From: Ephemerocybe angulata
Taxonomy: Eukaryota > Basidiomycota > Agaricomycetes > Agaricales > Psathyrellaceae
Assembly: GCA_013368325.1 (NCBI GenBank)
Contig: JAACJK010000058.1
Span: 1 to 64,000 of the forward strand
DNA length: 64,000 bases
Direction of reading: 5' to 3'
This document shows, piece after piece, positions 1 to 12,000 of the stretch. The notes below the pieces were generated by a model. That model was not told where the DNA came from. It searched no databases and saw nothing but the letters and a program-made list of their open reading frames with translations. Positions within the stretch are counted from its first letter, which is position 1; each line of letters opens with the position of its first letter. Made by a program: the position numbers and the translations under genes.

Positions 1-3000
1 GGGCACTGGTCAATAGGCAGACAACTCAGCCATTCGAAATCCGTTACCGTCGCCAATCACTTACCTGCACGTATTGACGCTCGCGAGTGTACTGTGGCGG
101 TCGGTTTGGTTTGAAGGGCTGTGGAATCAGGTACAAGGTCAGTCTGACATCTGTTGTTCAAGGAGTTATCGACACACATTTGCGTCGTGGCGTAGCATCG
201 ACGAGTCACGACCCATAGGCGGGATGCGAGGCGCATAATGATTCTGGTTGTAGGGATTGGTGGTGAGTATAGCGTGTTGTGAAGGGTAGACGGGAGACGA
301 TAGATTATCTTACTAACTGTGTCATGGGCACGCGATGGAGGGCGTTTGGTGTGGAGGAAGGAACCGTTGGTAGATCGAGAAGAGAAGTCAGTAAATGGTA
401 GAGCAATGTAATAGTAGTAGCATACCTTTGAATAAACTTTTCATTTTTTCAATCATCGTCGTCGCAGCATATATCTGTTTACTCAGATTAGACTGTGTGG
501 TGTCTGAGAGGGCGAGAATTGACCTTGGGTGTATGGTATCAAACGGCGTGCAGCGACCTGTCAAGTCTATCATCGTAGATATAAGGACATCGTCAGTTTC
601 GATTTAAAAAGCATAGAGAAGACAATTTACTGACCTGGACATTAGCCATGGTATAGGGGTTCAAGTTGCTGCCAATGCTACGGGGACCGAGGGTGGATGA
701 TAAGCTCTAAGCGGCAGCGAGTCAACGTTGTAGTGACTTACCAGCCAGTCAGCGACAACGACGAAGCCAATGCGGGCTAGACGCGCAACACACAATCGGA
801 GGATCAGGAATCCCTCGGATGAGTGGTCTGAGTAGATGTGTAAAGAAAGCGGAAGAGGGGAAGAATGGAATGGGATGGGATGAGAGGGATGGGGAACTCA
901 AGCCCACGCACACCCTGCCTTTATACACTTTCACCCCGCATATCGGAGATCGTGCCAAGCACCAGATCTCGCGCCAAGCACCAGAAGAAGTGGACGTATT
1001 TAGACTTTGGGCTCGGTCTTCGGAAAGGCCGCAAGCGCGTACGGCGCGCATTCTCCCTTCTCCCTGCGCCGTTTGTGCTCATTGAAACGAAGAAATTTTC
1101 GCTGTTCGGATGGGATGACAGCCAGCGCCCATCTTAGGTGTCTGATGGCAGGTAAGCGAGGCACTTGGCGTGCGGGTAGGTAGGGAAACGGGTGGTTTGG
1201 GCATGCATTTCGGATGTACGGGTATGAGGAGGAGTGGGTTGTCTCCGAGATGATGTGTTGAATGGGATCGAGTGTGGGGCCAACTTTGGGGGTAGAAGGT
1301 GCATACTCAGTGGTATCTAGTGAGCATTTGGAGCTGTCTTATTGGGGTATGCCTCGCTAGTCTTCAAACACAGTGTTATCTACCTGAAAGCGCATTTGAA
1401 CAGATGCGCCGTTTCTTGAGATATTTCAACTCGATAACTTGGATGACTATACCCATATCCGCAAAAACAGCTTTATACTTTCTAATCATGCTACATCTTT
1501 TATGTACAGGCTTCCTTTATGCTCCAAACAGCCGACATTCGTCCTGCTCGTCCTGTACCTCCCCTGCGCGCCCCGCACCAATCTCCCCGCAAACCCAACT
1601 GCAAATCGGCCCAAATCTTCCAACAGAACTATTACGTACCATTAGCTAACTCAAGCTAGTTCATACATGTCCGTGTGTAGGATAACGCCTGTTTCGTTGC
1701 GTATTCCGCCGAATGGTGCTGCGAGGACGTGGTGCGGAGATCTCACCTTCTCCGAGCCATTTAGGCCTCGCGTATGCTCTGGAGTGAACTCTATCCACTG
1801 GTATGTAGTACAGGTCAGATAATATGGTGAGCGATAGACCACATACGCTGCGCTGACAGTGTGGAATCCGCCTCGATTGCGAGGCGCCAATTTAAGCGCC
1901 CGTTCACGCGCGCGCCGCCTTTGCCCAATCGCGTCCGGAAAGCGAGATTTCTTGCTCTAAAAGCGTATATTTCAGTCTATATGTAACTTATACATTATGT
2001 AGGCTACTATCGGATGTTCACATCTCTCAGACGTTGGGAAAACGCGGCAGTCGCAATAAAGTGGTCCGGAGCTAACCTCTTCAGCTTGGACCTTACGCGA
2101 CGCCATTGCGTGAGCCGGCACAACGCGCGGGTTGTGGGTAATATACTCTCTGTTGGTCCAGGCTGTACCTGGCGGCGAAGGTTTGATTGGGACCGTTTGG
2201 TTAACGGTTGGTTACGAGACAGGCTCGGATAGCCCGGCGGCGGGCTTACACTCTTTGGCAACCGAGCTCGTATTCTCAGCGACCCGACTGCACACTTCGG
2301 CCTGTCTATCAAGTACAGTGGTTACAAGCCTCAAGGCTTCTGGAGGGCTCTCGCTGATACTCGGGCTTTAATGAGAAGATGCCGGATAGGAAAATTCAAA
2401 TGAAAATCGGCTGCGAGGCTTCTGTCAATATTCACCGCCGCCCATGATCTTCGCGCAATGTACGTACCTTATCATTTGCCCCCAGTGTACATAAACCCTT
2501 CCACCCGATGCACTGGACCATTGGTGTGGCTTGGTTGCTGGCTGCCAGTGCAATCGCTGATGCTGTCACAAATTCAGTTAGGATCGGTGAATTGGGATAG
2601 GATGGGCGACGTACCGTAGCCTTCGCTCTCTAGCAGAGTTCAGGAGTCCAGACTGGTACTTCAGGGGCTTCCGGAAAGCGAAACTGGGGATAAAACACAC
2701 ACAAATCAGCCTTGCATCTCAGGTAGAATGTGAATGAAGGTATCCTACTCACATGCTGCCTATCCCCTGAGTTATTGATGGCACCCTGACCGTTTGATCT
2801 CCCGCCGTCGCCGATTTCCATTAATGTCAGATCTGTGAACACTGATAGAGAGTTATGAGAATGAATTGGGAAGGCGTGGAAAAAAGGATGGCGTACCACG
2901 ACAAGCCAAGTGGGACTTGGCGTGAGGTTTTGGTATTTTTGGAGCTCCGGAAATGGGGCTGAGACGAGGGCCGAGGCGGGAATAGTGGCCGCTGCTATTA

Positions 3001-3867
3001 GGTCGTAAGTGTCTGGAAGCGACGTTGGAGGTGGGATTACGTTCCGAGAGCAGCTAGGTGGCATGTGACGGTCCGGAGAACGATATCCTAAGGATAATGA
3101 AGACCAGAAAGAAGATGGTGGAGCTATTGTCGATGTGGCCCTGGGGCCCGGGTGTCTGGAGTGTGTGACCTTGGATGACTGTGGCCGTTGTCCAAACAGC
3201 TGTGCACTCGGAGGGCCGTGCTGAGGTGATTCCGTGGCCGCGTTCGCAGATTCGAGTTGGGAGACGCGTCACGCCTGGGATATGTGGTGGTCGAGCACTG
3301 CGTCGTGGTGGGTACGCTGGCCGGTGTGAGGTTGGGATGGTTCGCACGCAAACTTGAAGTGTAGTGTTAGAGTTCGCAAATTCGATTTTTGGGCGTCCGG
3401 GAAACTTGTTGGACGTGCGATCGTCAATGCAGGTCCGACGTGAAATGTTGAGTCGGCCGCATACCTCACTGGGCCGCGTGGGTGTAGGCTCAGAGCTCCG
3501 AAATCAGGGGTTTGCACGTCCGGCGAGTGAGAGGTGAAGGCGGCTGTGATGAATAGGCTCCAGTAAGTCCTCATTCTGGTGACGAAATAATGCACGCACA
3601 TTCCGGAAGCGTATAGCAGCATGTGTGCCCATGGGGAGTTGCTTGTTGGCCTTGCTTATCCACGACTGACGGACGAAACCCTGGATAATGGAGACTGTGA
3701 AGTCACTGGTTTGTTGCTCAAAAAACCAGATGTGGACTTACAAATATAGTGCGGTCTCGAGAGACCTCTGTCCCATCCGTGACTTGGCTTGTAGCAGGCT
3801 GAGGCCTGAGCCCCTCGAATGTGAACGGTTCATAGGGGCGGTTCGACTCCAAGCAGCGGCGTCCGGC

Positions 3868-3889
3868 GGAAGGAAGGAAGGAAGGAAGG
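3868..3889. repeat. GGAA microsatellite
   Basis: Five GGAA units in tandem followed by GGG. The same array with the same unit number is present in copy B near 13001-13023. Confidence 0.85.
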
Positions 3890-4578
3890 GTGTGGATAGC
3901 GTATACGTTTCACCCTGCCGGCGAGCCCTGCGGCTGTCGACGGATTACCAATTTACCCAATTGACTTGAGCTTGAAATGGAACCGAAATATATTTTCTGA
4001 CTCGGAACTCGGGAGACGCTTGGCATACGTACGTACATGGTACAGGGGTGCAAATTGGAACACGCTACGCCCCCGCGCTACTATCCCCCTACTCTGTTCA
4101 AAGCTGGCCACCGTATTCATATCTTGAGCCATCGTATTGCGTCAAAATTCTAGGGTAAGACTAGTCAGTTGTATATTCAGACAGCCTGGAGGAAAGGCAA
4201 AAAAGCCGGACACATTACCCGTTGTGGAAGCGAGCCGGGACAGATTAATTCAGGGATGCAAGCAACCATATTGAAACCGAAAGGAAATTTCGAGGGTGGA
4301 GGGGAGTCCGCTGGATTCCCTAGAGGACACTATTCACCCCAAGTGCCAGTTGGGATGAATATACCTCTGGGGCCAGAGGATAGGGAACGAGGTAGAGTAA
4401 TACGAGGAGCAAGGAACAGAGAGGCGTAAACACAGCGGGAGGTAGTACGTACAGGGAAGACAGCCGGGATGGCCGGTTGTTAGCACAGGGTCTGGTCCGT
4501 GCGCGGACACGAAGGTATAAAGGACAGCAAATCTCGTTTCCATTCCCCCAACGAAGGGCTTATTGACGCTCCGAGGGA

Positions 4579-4633
4579 TACTATGACTGAGCTCTGCACG
4601 ATCTTCAACAGATGTGTATCCTCAGTCATAGTA
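4579..4633. repeat. Inverted repeat with 13-base arms
   Basis: The arms TACTATGACTGAG (4579-4591) and CTCAGTCATAGTA (4621-4633) are exact reverse complements around a 29-base spacer. The structure lies about 140 bases beyond the dehydrogenase stop codon. It could be a hairpin in the 3' flank or a relic of a small transposon. It is preserved in copy B at 13713-13767. Confidence 0.7.
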
Positions 4634-4771
4634 AGGGTTGCACCAGTCTGAAAAGCCTGAATAGATGTTTTTTGAAGTAAATAAGTTAGCTCTTTTTTCA
4701 ACTTTTAGCCCCAAATGGTAATTGTTCACCTATAAAAAGCAATTCCCGACAAACGGCGGCGAGCGCATCAC

Positions 4772-6263
4772 CTACAAACAACGTAAAGCACAAGGCATAG
4801 GCTCCCCAAGAGCGGCCGCGAGAGCGTTATTCGCAGCCAACGAAGCCATGTCCACCCACGTCTCGTTCGTCGCACTCCCAATATGAGGCAAAATCACGCA
4901 TCTAGATTTATCCCGTCAGAAAATCCCTCCAGCAGATAACTCAGTGATGAAGGTAGTTTACCTGGGTTCGCGCACCAACGGATGATCTGCAGGGATATTA
5001 GGCTCTCCTTCAACGACGTCCAGCCCAGCAGCCCAAATCCCACCCTCCTTCAACACTTTGGCCAAAGCATCCGAATCCACGAGCGTCCCCCGGCTAGCGT
5101 TCACCAGCACACCCATCTTCTTCATCTTGCGCAGGAACTCCTCGTTGACGACATGGTACGTCGACGGGCCCCCAGGTGCGAGGACAAACACAACATCACT
5201 CTCCGACGCCACGGTATCCAAATCTACCCTTCTAACCGATGTCAACCCCAGACGATCAGCCAGCTCCTTGTCGCTGTCGTCGTTCGAGCCTTGTCTCGTT
5301 GAGTGGGGATTGGCACCGTAGACGCAGCGGGTAAAGCCAAAAGGGACGAGTCTAGCCAAGGTGGCTTTGGCTATACGCCCAAAGCCGATGAACCCTGCTG
5401 TGCGTTGCCTGGAGGGGCTGGGGGCACTAAGTTGGGGGCCGCAGAAAAGGAATGGAGCCCAGCTAAACTGTGGCCACTGAGCGACGGGTGAGTTTCTAAG
5501 CTGGAGAGATGCCAGATATATTAGCCTACATTTCCTTCATTGACGAGTGCAGAAGTCTGCTTCGCGTTGCGCCCTGCCATTAGTGCGAGCATGATGCAGA
5601 CATCGGCGACTAGAAGGCGGGTGTGAGTATGGCTAAGTACCTGAAAGGCGTGTATTACCTGCTTCAGTCAGGACATCGGGGGTGTATCCCAATGCGATTG
5701 ATCGCTTGGCGAGCTCCTGGACATCGACATGCTCTGTAGCGACCATGAGATCGGACCCAGCACAGCCAGTACTGCTTACCGTAGCCAACCGACATCGTCG
5801 AAACCGCACGCAAACCCGGGCCCGCTGGAAGTAAATGTCACCTCCGAAGCATTGAGAGCCATCTCAACCAGTAACCTACCAGCATCAAGTACCTCCGCAT
5901 CGATCTACAGCAGTCACCCTCTGATCTGCCCAGACGGATAAGGAATGTCGCCTACCTTATCAGAGACCATGATCACCAACGCAGCAGCCCCTGTCGCGTT
6001 CCGCAGGAGCCATTCCCTGTCACAGGCCCGATCTTCTGGCCACACCACAAGCTGCGACAGCCGCAGTTAGCTAAGGTGAAGTATATGTGGCGATCGCGTG
6101 CACCGCTTACGTCGATCTCTGTTCGACCTTCGAGGATTGGCATGACATCGGGGCCAAGGTTCCGAGTCACTACGATCTTGTGTTTCAATCTGAAATGTGA
6201 CTCGGTTGATTGGCGTATTGGAGTCCATCCAGCAGTTAGCACTTACGATGGGCTTTGTGACAT
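4772..6263 (-). CDS. D-2-hydroxyacid dehydrogenase, GRHPR-like, copy A
   Basis: NAD(P)-dependent D-isomer-specific 2-hydroxyacid dehydrogenase, closest by eye to glyoxylate/hydroxypyruvate reductase, reducing 2-oxoacids such as glyoxylate or hydroxypyruvate. Nine exons join in phase to 361 aa, the usual family size: 6263-6247, 6189-6111, 6051-5956, 5904-5880, 5824-5780, 5733-5659, 5609-5530, 5500-4962, 4901-4772. The N-terminal catalytic part opens with [16 protein letters not shown]. The dinucleotide-binding GFGRIAK loop is near residue 178. The catalytic Arg is in [10 protein letters not shown], the Glu in VVEGEPN, and the His in [12 protein letters not shown]. No targeting peptide is evident, so it is probably cytosolic. 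The start is the first ATG, in the short exon before intron 1. All coding exons match copy B. Substrate preference cannot be read from sequence. Confidence 0.92.
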
Positions 6264-6528
6264 GTTCTGAGGCGCTGGTGTTGGGTCGGAATGAGAGAGA
6301 GCGGGTGGTAAGGAGATCCCAGTGGCTGCATCAAAAGAATCCAAAAAGAATTCGAATTAGGCAACTCCCAAGACGCCCTCAGAAGCAGCTCACTGTAGTC
6401 CCACGATTCCTCGCAATATTATGCCCTTTTCTGCATACCGTGAAGTATATGTCTCTCCATAGGTTCTGCTGCTCGTGTATACAAAGCTGAGGAACGAAAG
6501 CCTGCAAGTGCGAAAAGTCCAGCACACA

Positions 6529-6601
6529 GATGGCAGATAACATTTCCTAAACCGTGAGTGTGGAGTTAGCACGTGGCTGTGCCCCTATGTTATCTGCCAT
6601 C
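6529..6601. repeat. 73-base inverted-repeat element at the copy A boundary
   Basis: The 15-base arms, GATGGCAGATAACAT at the left and its exact complement at the right, flank a 43-base core. Homology between copies A and B ends four bases further on. It resembles a tiny MITE or a hairpin breakpoint. No clear target-site duplication is visible. Confidence 0.7.
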
Positions 6602-6746
6602 CGCTCTCCTAGGGCTCGCTCATGAGGAATGGAGGTCTAATCTTCCCAAGGGAAGCTAAACAGATGGTCAAGAACACAATCACAGGACACTGGGATGCAC
6701 AATGACCCAGTGGTGCCAGCAGGAGTACCTTATTCCCTCGAAACGC

Positions 6747-7109
6747 GGCGGCGGGCCGCTCGCGATCGCAGTTCCATATCGGGAATGGCGTCGCGCCCAC
6801 GGTCACTCACGAGAAATCCAAGCGGCTCGTGCAGTGCCCCCAAAAGAGCTCTCATAGTCCCCATTTCAACACAATAACTAGCTGCACTCACAATAGATAT
6901 CTGACTCTAGTCTGACACGTCTGAATAAACGAGGCGGCATGAATGGTGCTGCCCGCAAGAAACACCCCCGCGTCATTTGGGGACGCGTTTGCTATGGCTT
7001 GTTTGTCGTTCACGTGGAGGTGGGTCTCGTCGCCACCGGGCCTGCACCGAGCGACTTGAACCGCAGCGCCATCGACCGCACACCAGCCACCATGGCCTCG
7101 AATATACCC
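6747..7109 (+). repeat. Duplicate of the cyclin B promoter and first exon
   Basis: Aligns end to end with 16363-16726 at roughly 90% identity by eye, clearly less similar than the large repeat beside it. It includes the CCACCATGG start context and the six codons of cyclin B exon 1. Similarity ends at the exon 1 donor site, where copy A has GTGCGA instead of GTACGT. The block also carries an open minus-strand reading frame that I could not identify. Confidence 0.85.
7092..7109 (+). pseudogene. Orphan first exon of cyclin B
   Basis: ATGGCCTCGAATATACCC encodes MASNIP, the same six residues as exon 1 of the intact cyclin B gene at 16708. No cyclin box or other cyclin sequence follows on either strand. 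This is a 5' fragment carried by a segmental duplication. It may now supply a start codon to the repeat locus downstream, but no in-phase junction was found. Confidence 0.7.
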
Positions 7110-7207
7110 GTGCGACTCACCCCCTCGCAAGCCCAAGGCATGTCCCTGCAGCCTGCAGCGCATCAACGCACCTGGCCCCAACCGCTCTGATTGGCTCTCG
7201 CGATCAG

Positions 7208-8955
7208 TCGCGCCCGCTCGATCCTCCCTCTTGTCCGCTTTTCGGGCACTCTTCGATCATCTCGAACGCCTCCAACCCTGCATTTTGGCACGATCCGCCA
7301 CCACTCGGCCCATGCTCTATCCCTCTCGCGCCCCTCTCGTCCTCCCGTCTCCCGTGCATAGATCGCACTCTCCCGTTCTGGGTTGGCCAACCCCATCGAC
7401 CACTGCGCATCCTACTCCGTGGGTCGCAGGTCCTCGGAAACTCTGGCTCTGGCTCGCAACAACACGACGACGCACCGCATCTGTTGCCGCCAGGTTCAAC
7501 AGGTGAGTACACATTCCGTGGATGCGTCAGAGCTGCATTGACATACCACTAGGAAACGCGAAATGTATGCAAGACGTACTCGAATATTCGGGAATCGCGA
7601 TTCTTTACTGCTGTGCGATCTTGAGGTGGGTTGCAGTTGCATTCAACTCGATGTCATTGATTCTTAGCCATTCTTCGACTTCAAGGTCTCCGGTCTGCGC
7701 TTCCCGAGTCGATGTGACCAACACCGCGACGATAGGAGCGCACACAACACCGCGTTCTCAGCCTCAAAGCCCTGCGAAGGAACATCACGACAGCAAGCGA
7801 CGCAGACTGTCACCGCCGAAAACTTGGACCAACGAATCCGCATCCGACAACCCTCTCAATGCATCGCGAACCGGCCACGGATCTGCGCGACACAGGTCAG
7901 TAAGCCGACCTCTACGACATCAGGCGACGTGCTCACACCTGAAACTCAAAGTTCACAGGCCGTCGCATTCACCACCCCGCAACAACTTCGATCGCTCAGC
8001 AACTTGCAATGGCACGGGCCTGTCGACAACCGAGACGAGCTTTTGGGAGTCGGTCAGCATTCCGGCACACATGTCAATCGCAGCACCCACCTTTTGGCCA
8101 AATACCTCATTCGCAACCTCGAAGTCATCGGCAATGGGAATATCGACAGACCGCCGAGAGACGGCAACGGAAGAACCCCGTGTTGCCAGTGGCTGTCGCA
8201 ACAGGGTCTGCAACGAATCGACACCACAACAATACCCCCGATCCGAAAGCAGCGTGCACCAGCCCCTGTTGCGCACAACACAGGTGAGTAAAGTGGACCT
8301 CACACACCGAACGACGTGCTCACATTCTCGTAGCCCCGGCTTCAAGTCTGCAAGCCGTCGCACTCACCTTCCCACAACGGCTGCAAATCCGTGACCCCAG
8401 ACGACGACGACGACAGAGGCCAACCGACGACGGAAACGAGAGTCCTCGACGCAGGGGTCCACGACGCTGAAATGCGAAACGCCGGCACTCTCGAGCCAGC
8501 CCTGGGTTCGCGACACAAGCAACGCACCCACCTCCCGACCAGAGACTGCATTCCCAACCTCGAAATCATCAGCAAGGCGAACATAACCCGGACCTACCAA
8601 CCGACAACTGGGAGACGTCGACGGGAAGCTGTGCCAGGGGAACGCTCGCTTGTGCGACGATTCAGAAGTCACCATTCGCGTTGTCGTTGAGACAGCTCCC
8701 GCCCTCGATGCATTCGAAAGCGACGGCGCATGCGCTGGAGGTGCACGACACAGGTTAGTAAGTTGGGCTACCCAACGGAAGGCATGCTCACGTTTTCGTA
8801 GGCTCGACCCTCATAGATCCCAAGCCGCCACCCTCATCGACTTCGATCGCAAGGCTACAAATCACTCAGCGATGCCAATACGGATGGCGATGACACCGGC
8901 CAATCGGCGACCAAGACGAGAATCATCGGCGGAGGGCAAAGACGTGAAGATCTGA
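7208..8955 (+). other. Orphan locus built from repeated exon-intron units
   Basis: Plus-strand donor and acceptor pairs lie at 7503/7552, 7626/7667, 7896/7958, 8284/8333 and 8754/8801. Exons 7231-7502, 7553-7625, 7668-7895 and 7959-8283 join in one open frame, which then stops at 8468-8470. The last three introns and their flanks are related copies: ACACAGGT(C/G/T)AGTAA donors, a GTGCTCAC-like interior, and CGTAG acceptors for two of them. Exon sequences also recur, for example the codons for NLEVIGNGNI and NLEIISKANI. The spacing is about 390 and 470 bases. No known domain is seen. The minus strand is open over much of the same stretch, so coding sense is uncertain. It may be a young or decaying gene grown by exon duplication. 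Confidence 0.4.
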
Positions 8956-9085
8956 CGCTCCGAGCTGTGATGTTAGCCTAGGTCAGTACCGTTCATATGA
9001 TCTATCCTGGGTGCAATGTACTCACAATGCTATAGATCTCTGAGTTGACGAAGGAACGGTGCGTGGGCAGCGTCGTTTCGTTGGC

Positions 9086-12000
9086 GGGCACTGGTCAATA
9101 GGCAGACAACTCAGCCATTCGAAATCCGTTACCGTCGCCAATCACTTACCTGCACGTATTGACGCTCGCGAGTGTACTGTGGCGGTCGGTTTGGTTGAAG
9201 GGCTGTGGAATCAGGTACAAGGTCAGTCTGACATTCTGTTGTTCAAGGGAGTTATCGACACTCACATTTGCGTCGTGGCGTAGCATCGACGAGTCACGAC
9301 CCATAGGCGGGATGCGAGGCGCATAATGATTCTGGTTGTAGGGGATTGGTGGTGAGTATAGCGTGTTGTGAAAGGGTAGACGGGAGACGATAGATTATCT
9401 TACTAACTGTGTCATGGGCACGCGATGGAGGGCGTTTGGGTGTGGAGGAAGGAACCGTTGGTAGATCGAGAAGAGAAGTCAGTAAATGGTAGAGCAATGT
9501 AATAGTAGTAGCATACCTTTGAATAAACTTTTCATTCTTTTCAATCATCGTCGTCGCAGCATATATTCTGTTTACTCAGATTAGACTGTGTGGTGTCTGA
9601 GAGGGCGAGAATTGACCTTGGGTGTATGGTATCAAACGGCGTGCAGCGACCTGTCAAGTCTATCATCGTAGATATAAGGACATCGTCAGTTTCGATTTAA
9701 AAAGCATAGAGAAGACAATTTACTGACCTGGACATTAGCCATGGTATAGGGGTTCAAGTTGCTGCCAATGCTACGGGGACCGAGGGTGGATGATAAGCTC
9801 TAAGCGGCAGCGAGTCAACGTTGTAGTGACTTACCAGCCAGTCAGCGACAACGACGAAGCCAATGCGGGCTAGACGCGCAACACAGCACTATCGGAGGAT
9901 CAGGAATCCCTCGGATGAGTGGTCTGAGTAGATGTGTAAAGAAAGCGGAAGAGGGGAAGAATGGAATGGGATGGGATGAGAGGGATGGGGAACTCAAGCC
10001 CACGCACACCCTGCCTTTATACACTTTCACCCCGCATATCGGAGATCGTGCCAAGCACCAGATCTCGCGCCATGCCAGCACCAGCGTAGCCCAGAACCAG
10101 TGGAGTACGTATTTAGACTTTGGGCTCGGTCTTCGGAAAGGCCGCAAGCGCGTACGGCGCGCATTCTCCCTTCTCCCTGCGCCGTTTGTGCTCATTGAAA
10201 CGAAGAAATTTTCGCTGTTCGGATGGGATGACAGCCAGCGCCCATCTTAGGTGTCTGATGGCAGGTAAGCGAGGCACTTGGCGTGCGGGTAGGTAGGGAA
10301 ACGGGTGGTTTGGGCATGCATTTCGGATGTACGGGTATGAGGAGGAGTGGGTTGTCTCCGAGATGATGTGTTGAATGGGATCGAGTGTGGGGCCAACTTT
10401 GGGGGGTAGAAGGTGCATACTCAGTGGTATCTAGTGAGCATTTGGAGCTGTCTTATTGGGGTATGCCTCGCTAGTCTTCAAACACAGTGTTATCTACCTG
10501 AAAGCGCATTTGAACAGATGCGCCGTTTCTTGAGATATTTCAACTCGATAACTTGGATGACTATACCCATATCCGCAAAAACAGCTTTATACTTTCTAAT
10601 CATGCTACATCTTTTATGTACAGGCTTCCTTTATGCTCCAAACAGCCGACATTCGTCCTGCTCGTCCTGTACCTCCCCTGCGCGCCCCCGCACCAATCTC
10701 CCCGCAAACCCAACTGCAAATCGGCCCCAAATCTTCCAACAGAACTATTACGTACCATTAGCTAACTCAAGCTAGTTCATACATGTCCGTGTGTAGGATA
10801 ACGCCTGTTTCGTTGCGTATTCCGCCGAATGGTGCTGCGAGGACGTGGTGCGGAGATCTCACCTTCTCCGAGCCATTTAGGCCTCGCGTATGCTCTGGAG
10901 TGAACTCTATCCACTGGTATGTAGTACAGGTCAGATAATATGGTGAGCGATAGACCACATACGCTGCGCTGACAGTGTGGAATCCGCCTCGATTGCGAGG
11001 CGCCAATTTAAGCGCCCGTTCACGCGCGCGCCGCCTTTGCCCAATCGCGTCCGGAAAGCGAGATTTCTTGCTCTAAAAGCGTATATTTCAGTCTATATGT
11101 AACTTATACATTATGTAGGCTACTATCGGATGTTCTCACATCTCTCAGACGTTGGGAAAACGCGGCAGTCGCAATAAAGTGGTCCGGAGCTAACCTCTTC
11201 AGCTTGGACCTTACGCGACGCCATTGCGTGAGCCGGCACAACGCGCGGGTTGTGGGTAATATACTCTCTGTTGGTCCAGGCTGTACACGGGTACCTTGGC
11301 GGCGAAGGTTTGATTGGGACCGTTTGGTTAACGGTTGGTTACGAGACAGGCTCGGATAGCCCGGCGGCGGGCTTACACTCTTTGGCAACCGAGCTCGTAT
11401 TCTCAGCGACCCGACTGCACACTTCGGCCTGTCTATCAAGTACAGTGGTTACAAGCCTCAAGGCTTCTGGAGGGCTCTCGCTGATACTCGGGCTTTAATG
11501 AGAAGATGCCGGATAGGAAAATTCAAATGAAAATCGGCTGCGAGGCTTCTGTCAATATTCACCGCCGCCCATGATCTTCGCGCAATGTACGTACCTTATC
11601 ATTTGCCCCCAGTGTACATAAACCCTTCCACCCGATGCACTGGACCATTGGTGTGGCTTGGTTGCTGGCTGCCAGTGCAATCGCTGATGCTGTCACAAAT
11701 TCAGTTAGGATCGGTGAATTGGGATAGGATGGGCGACGTACCGTAGCCTTCGCTCTCTAGCAGAGTTCAGGAGTCCAGACTGGTACTTCAGGGGCTTCCG
11801 GAAAGCGAAACTGGGGATAAAACACACACAAATCAGCCTTGCATCTCAGGTAGAATGTGAATGAAGGTATCCTACTCACATGCTGCCTATCCCCCTGAGT
11901 TATTGATGGCACCCTGACCGTTGATCTCCCGCCGTCGCCGATTTCCATTAATGTCAGATCTGTGAACACTGATAGAGAGTTATGAGAATGAATTGGGAAG

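Larger units (their letters stand above)
1..4771. other. Gene-poor left part of copy A
   Basis: I find no protein I can recognise here. Several moderately long open frames exist on the minus strand, for example 2630-3064 and 3269-3622. None shows a known motif, and the matching frames in copy B are altered by single-base indels. That argues against constraint, or for sequence error. The 3' flank of the dehydrogenase gene lies at the right end. A GGAA microsatellite and a hairpin are listed separately. Confidence 0.5.
1..6605. repeat. Large direct repeat, copy A (left end cut by window)
   Basis: This stretch aligns base for base with 9086-15736. The shift starts at 9085, reaches about 9134 by position 4169, and stays near 9131-9135 to the end. 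Differences are mostly single-base indels in homopolymers, almost always with copy B longer. A few larger differences occur near 770, 960, 2165 and 6320. All nine dehydrogenase exons look identical. Similarity stops abruptly at 6605, just after an inverted repeat. The left boundary cannot be seen because the window starts inside the repeat. Confidence 0.95.

Noticed and set aside
7522..8394. 290-codon plus-strand open frame
   Set aside because: It ignores the well-formed splice sites at 7552, 7626-7667, 7896-7958 and 8284-8333. The spliced frame is different and fits the repeated exon units better.
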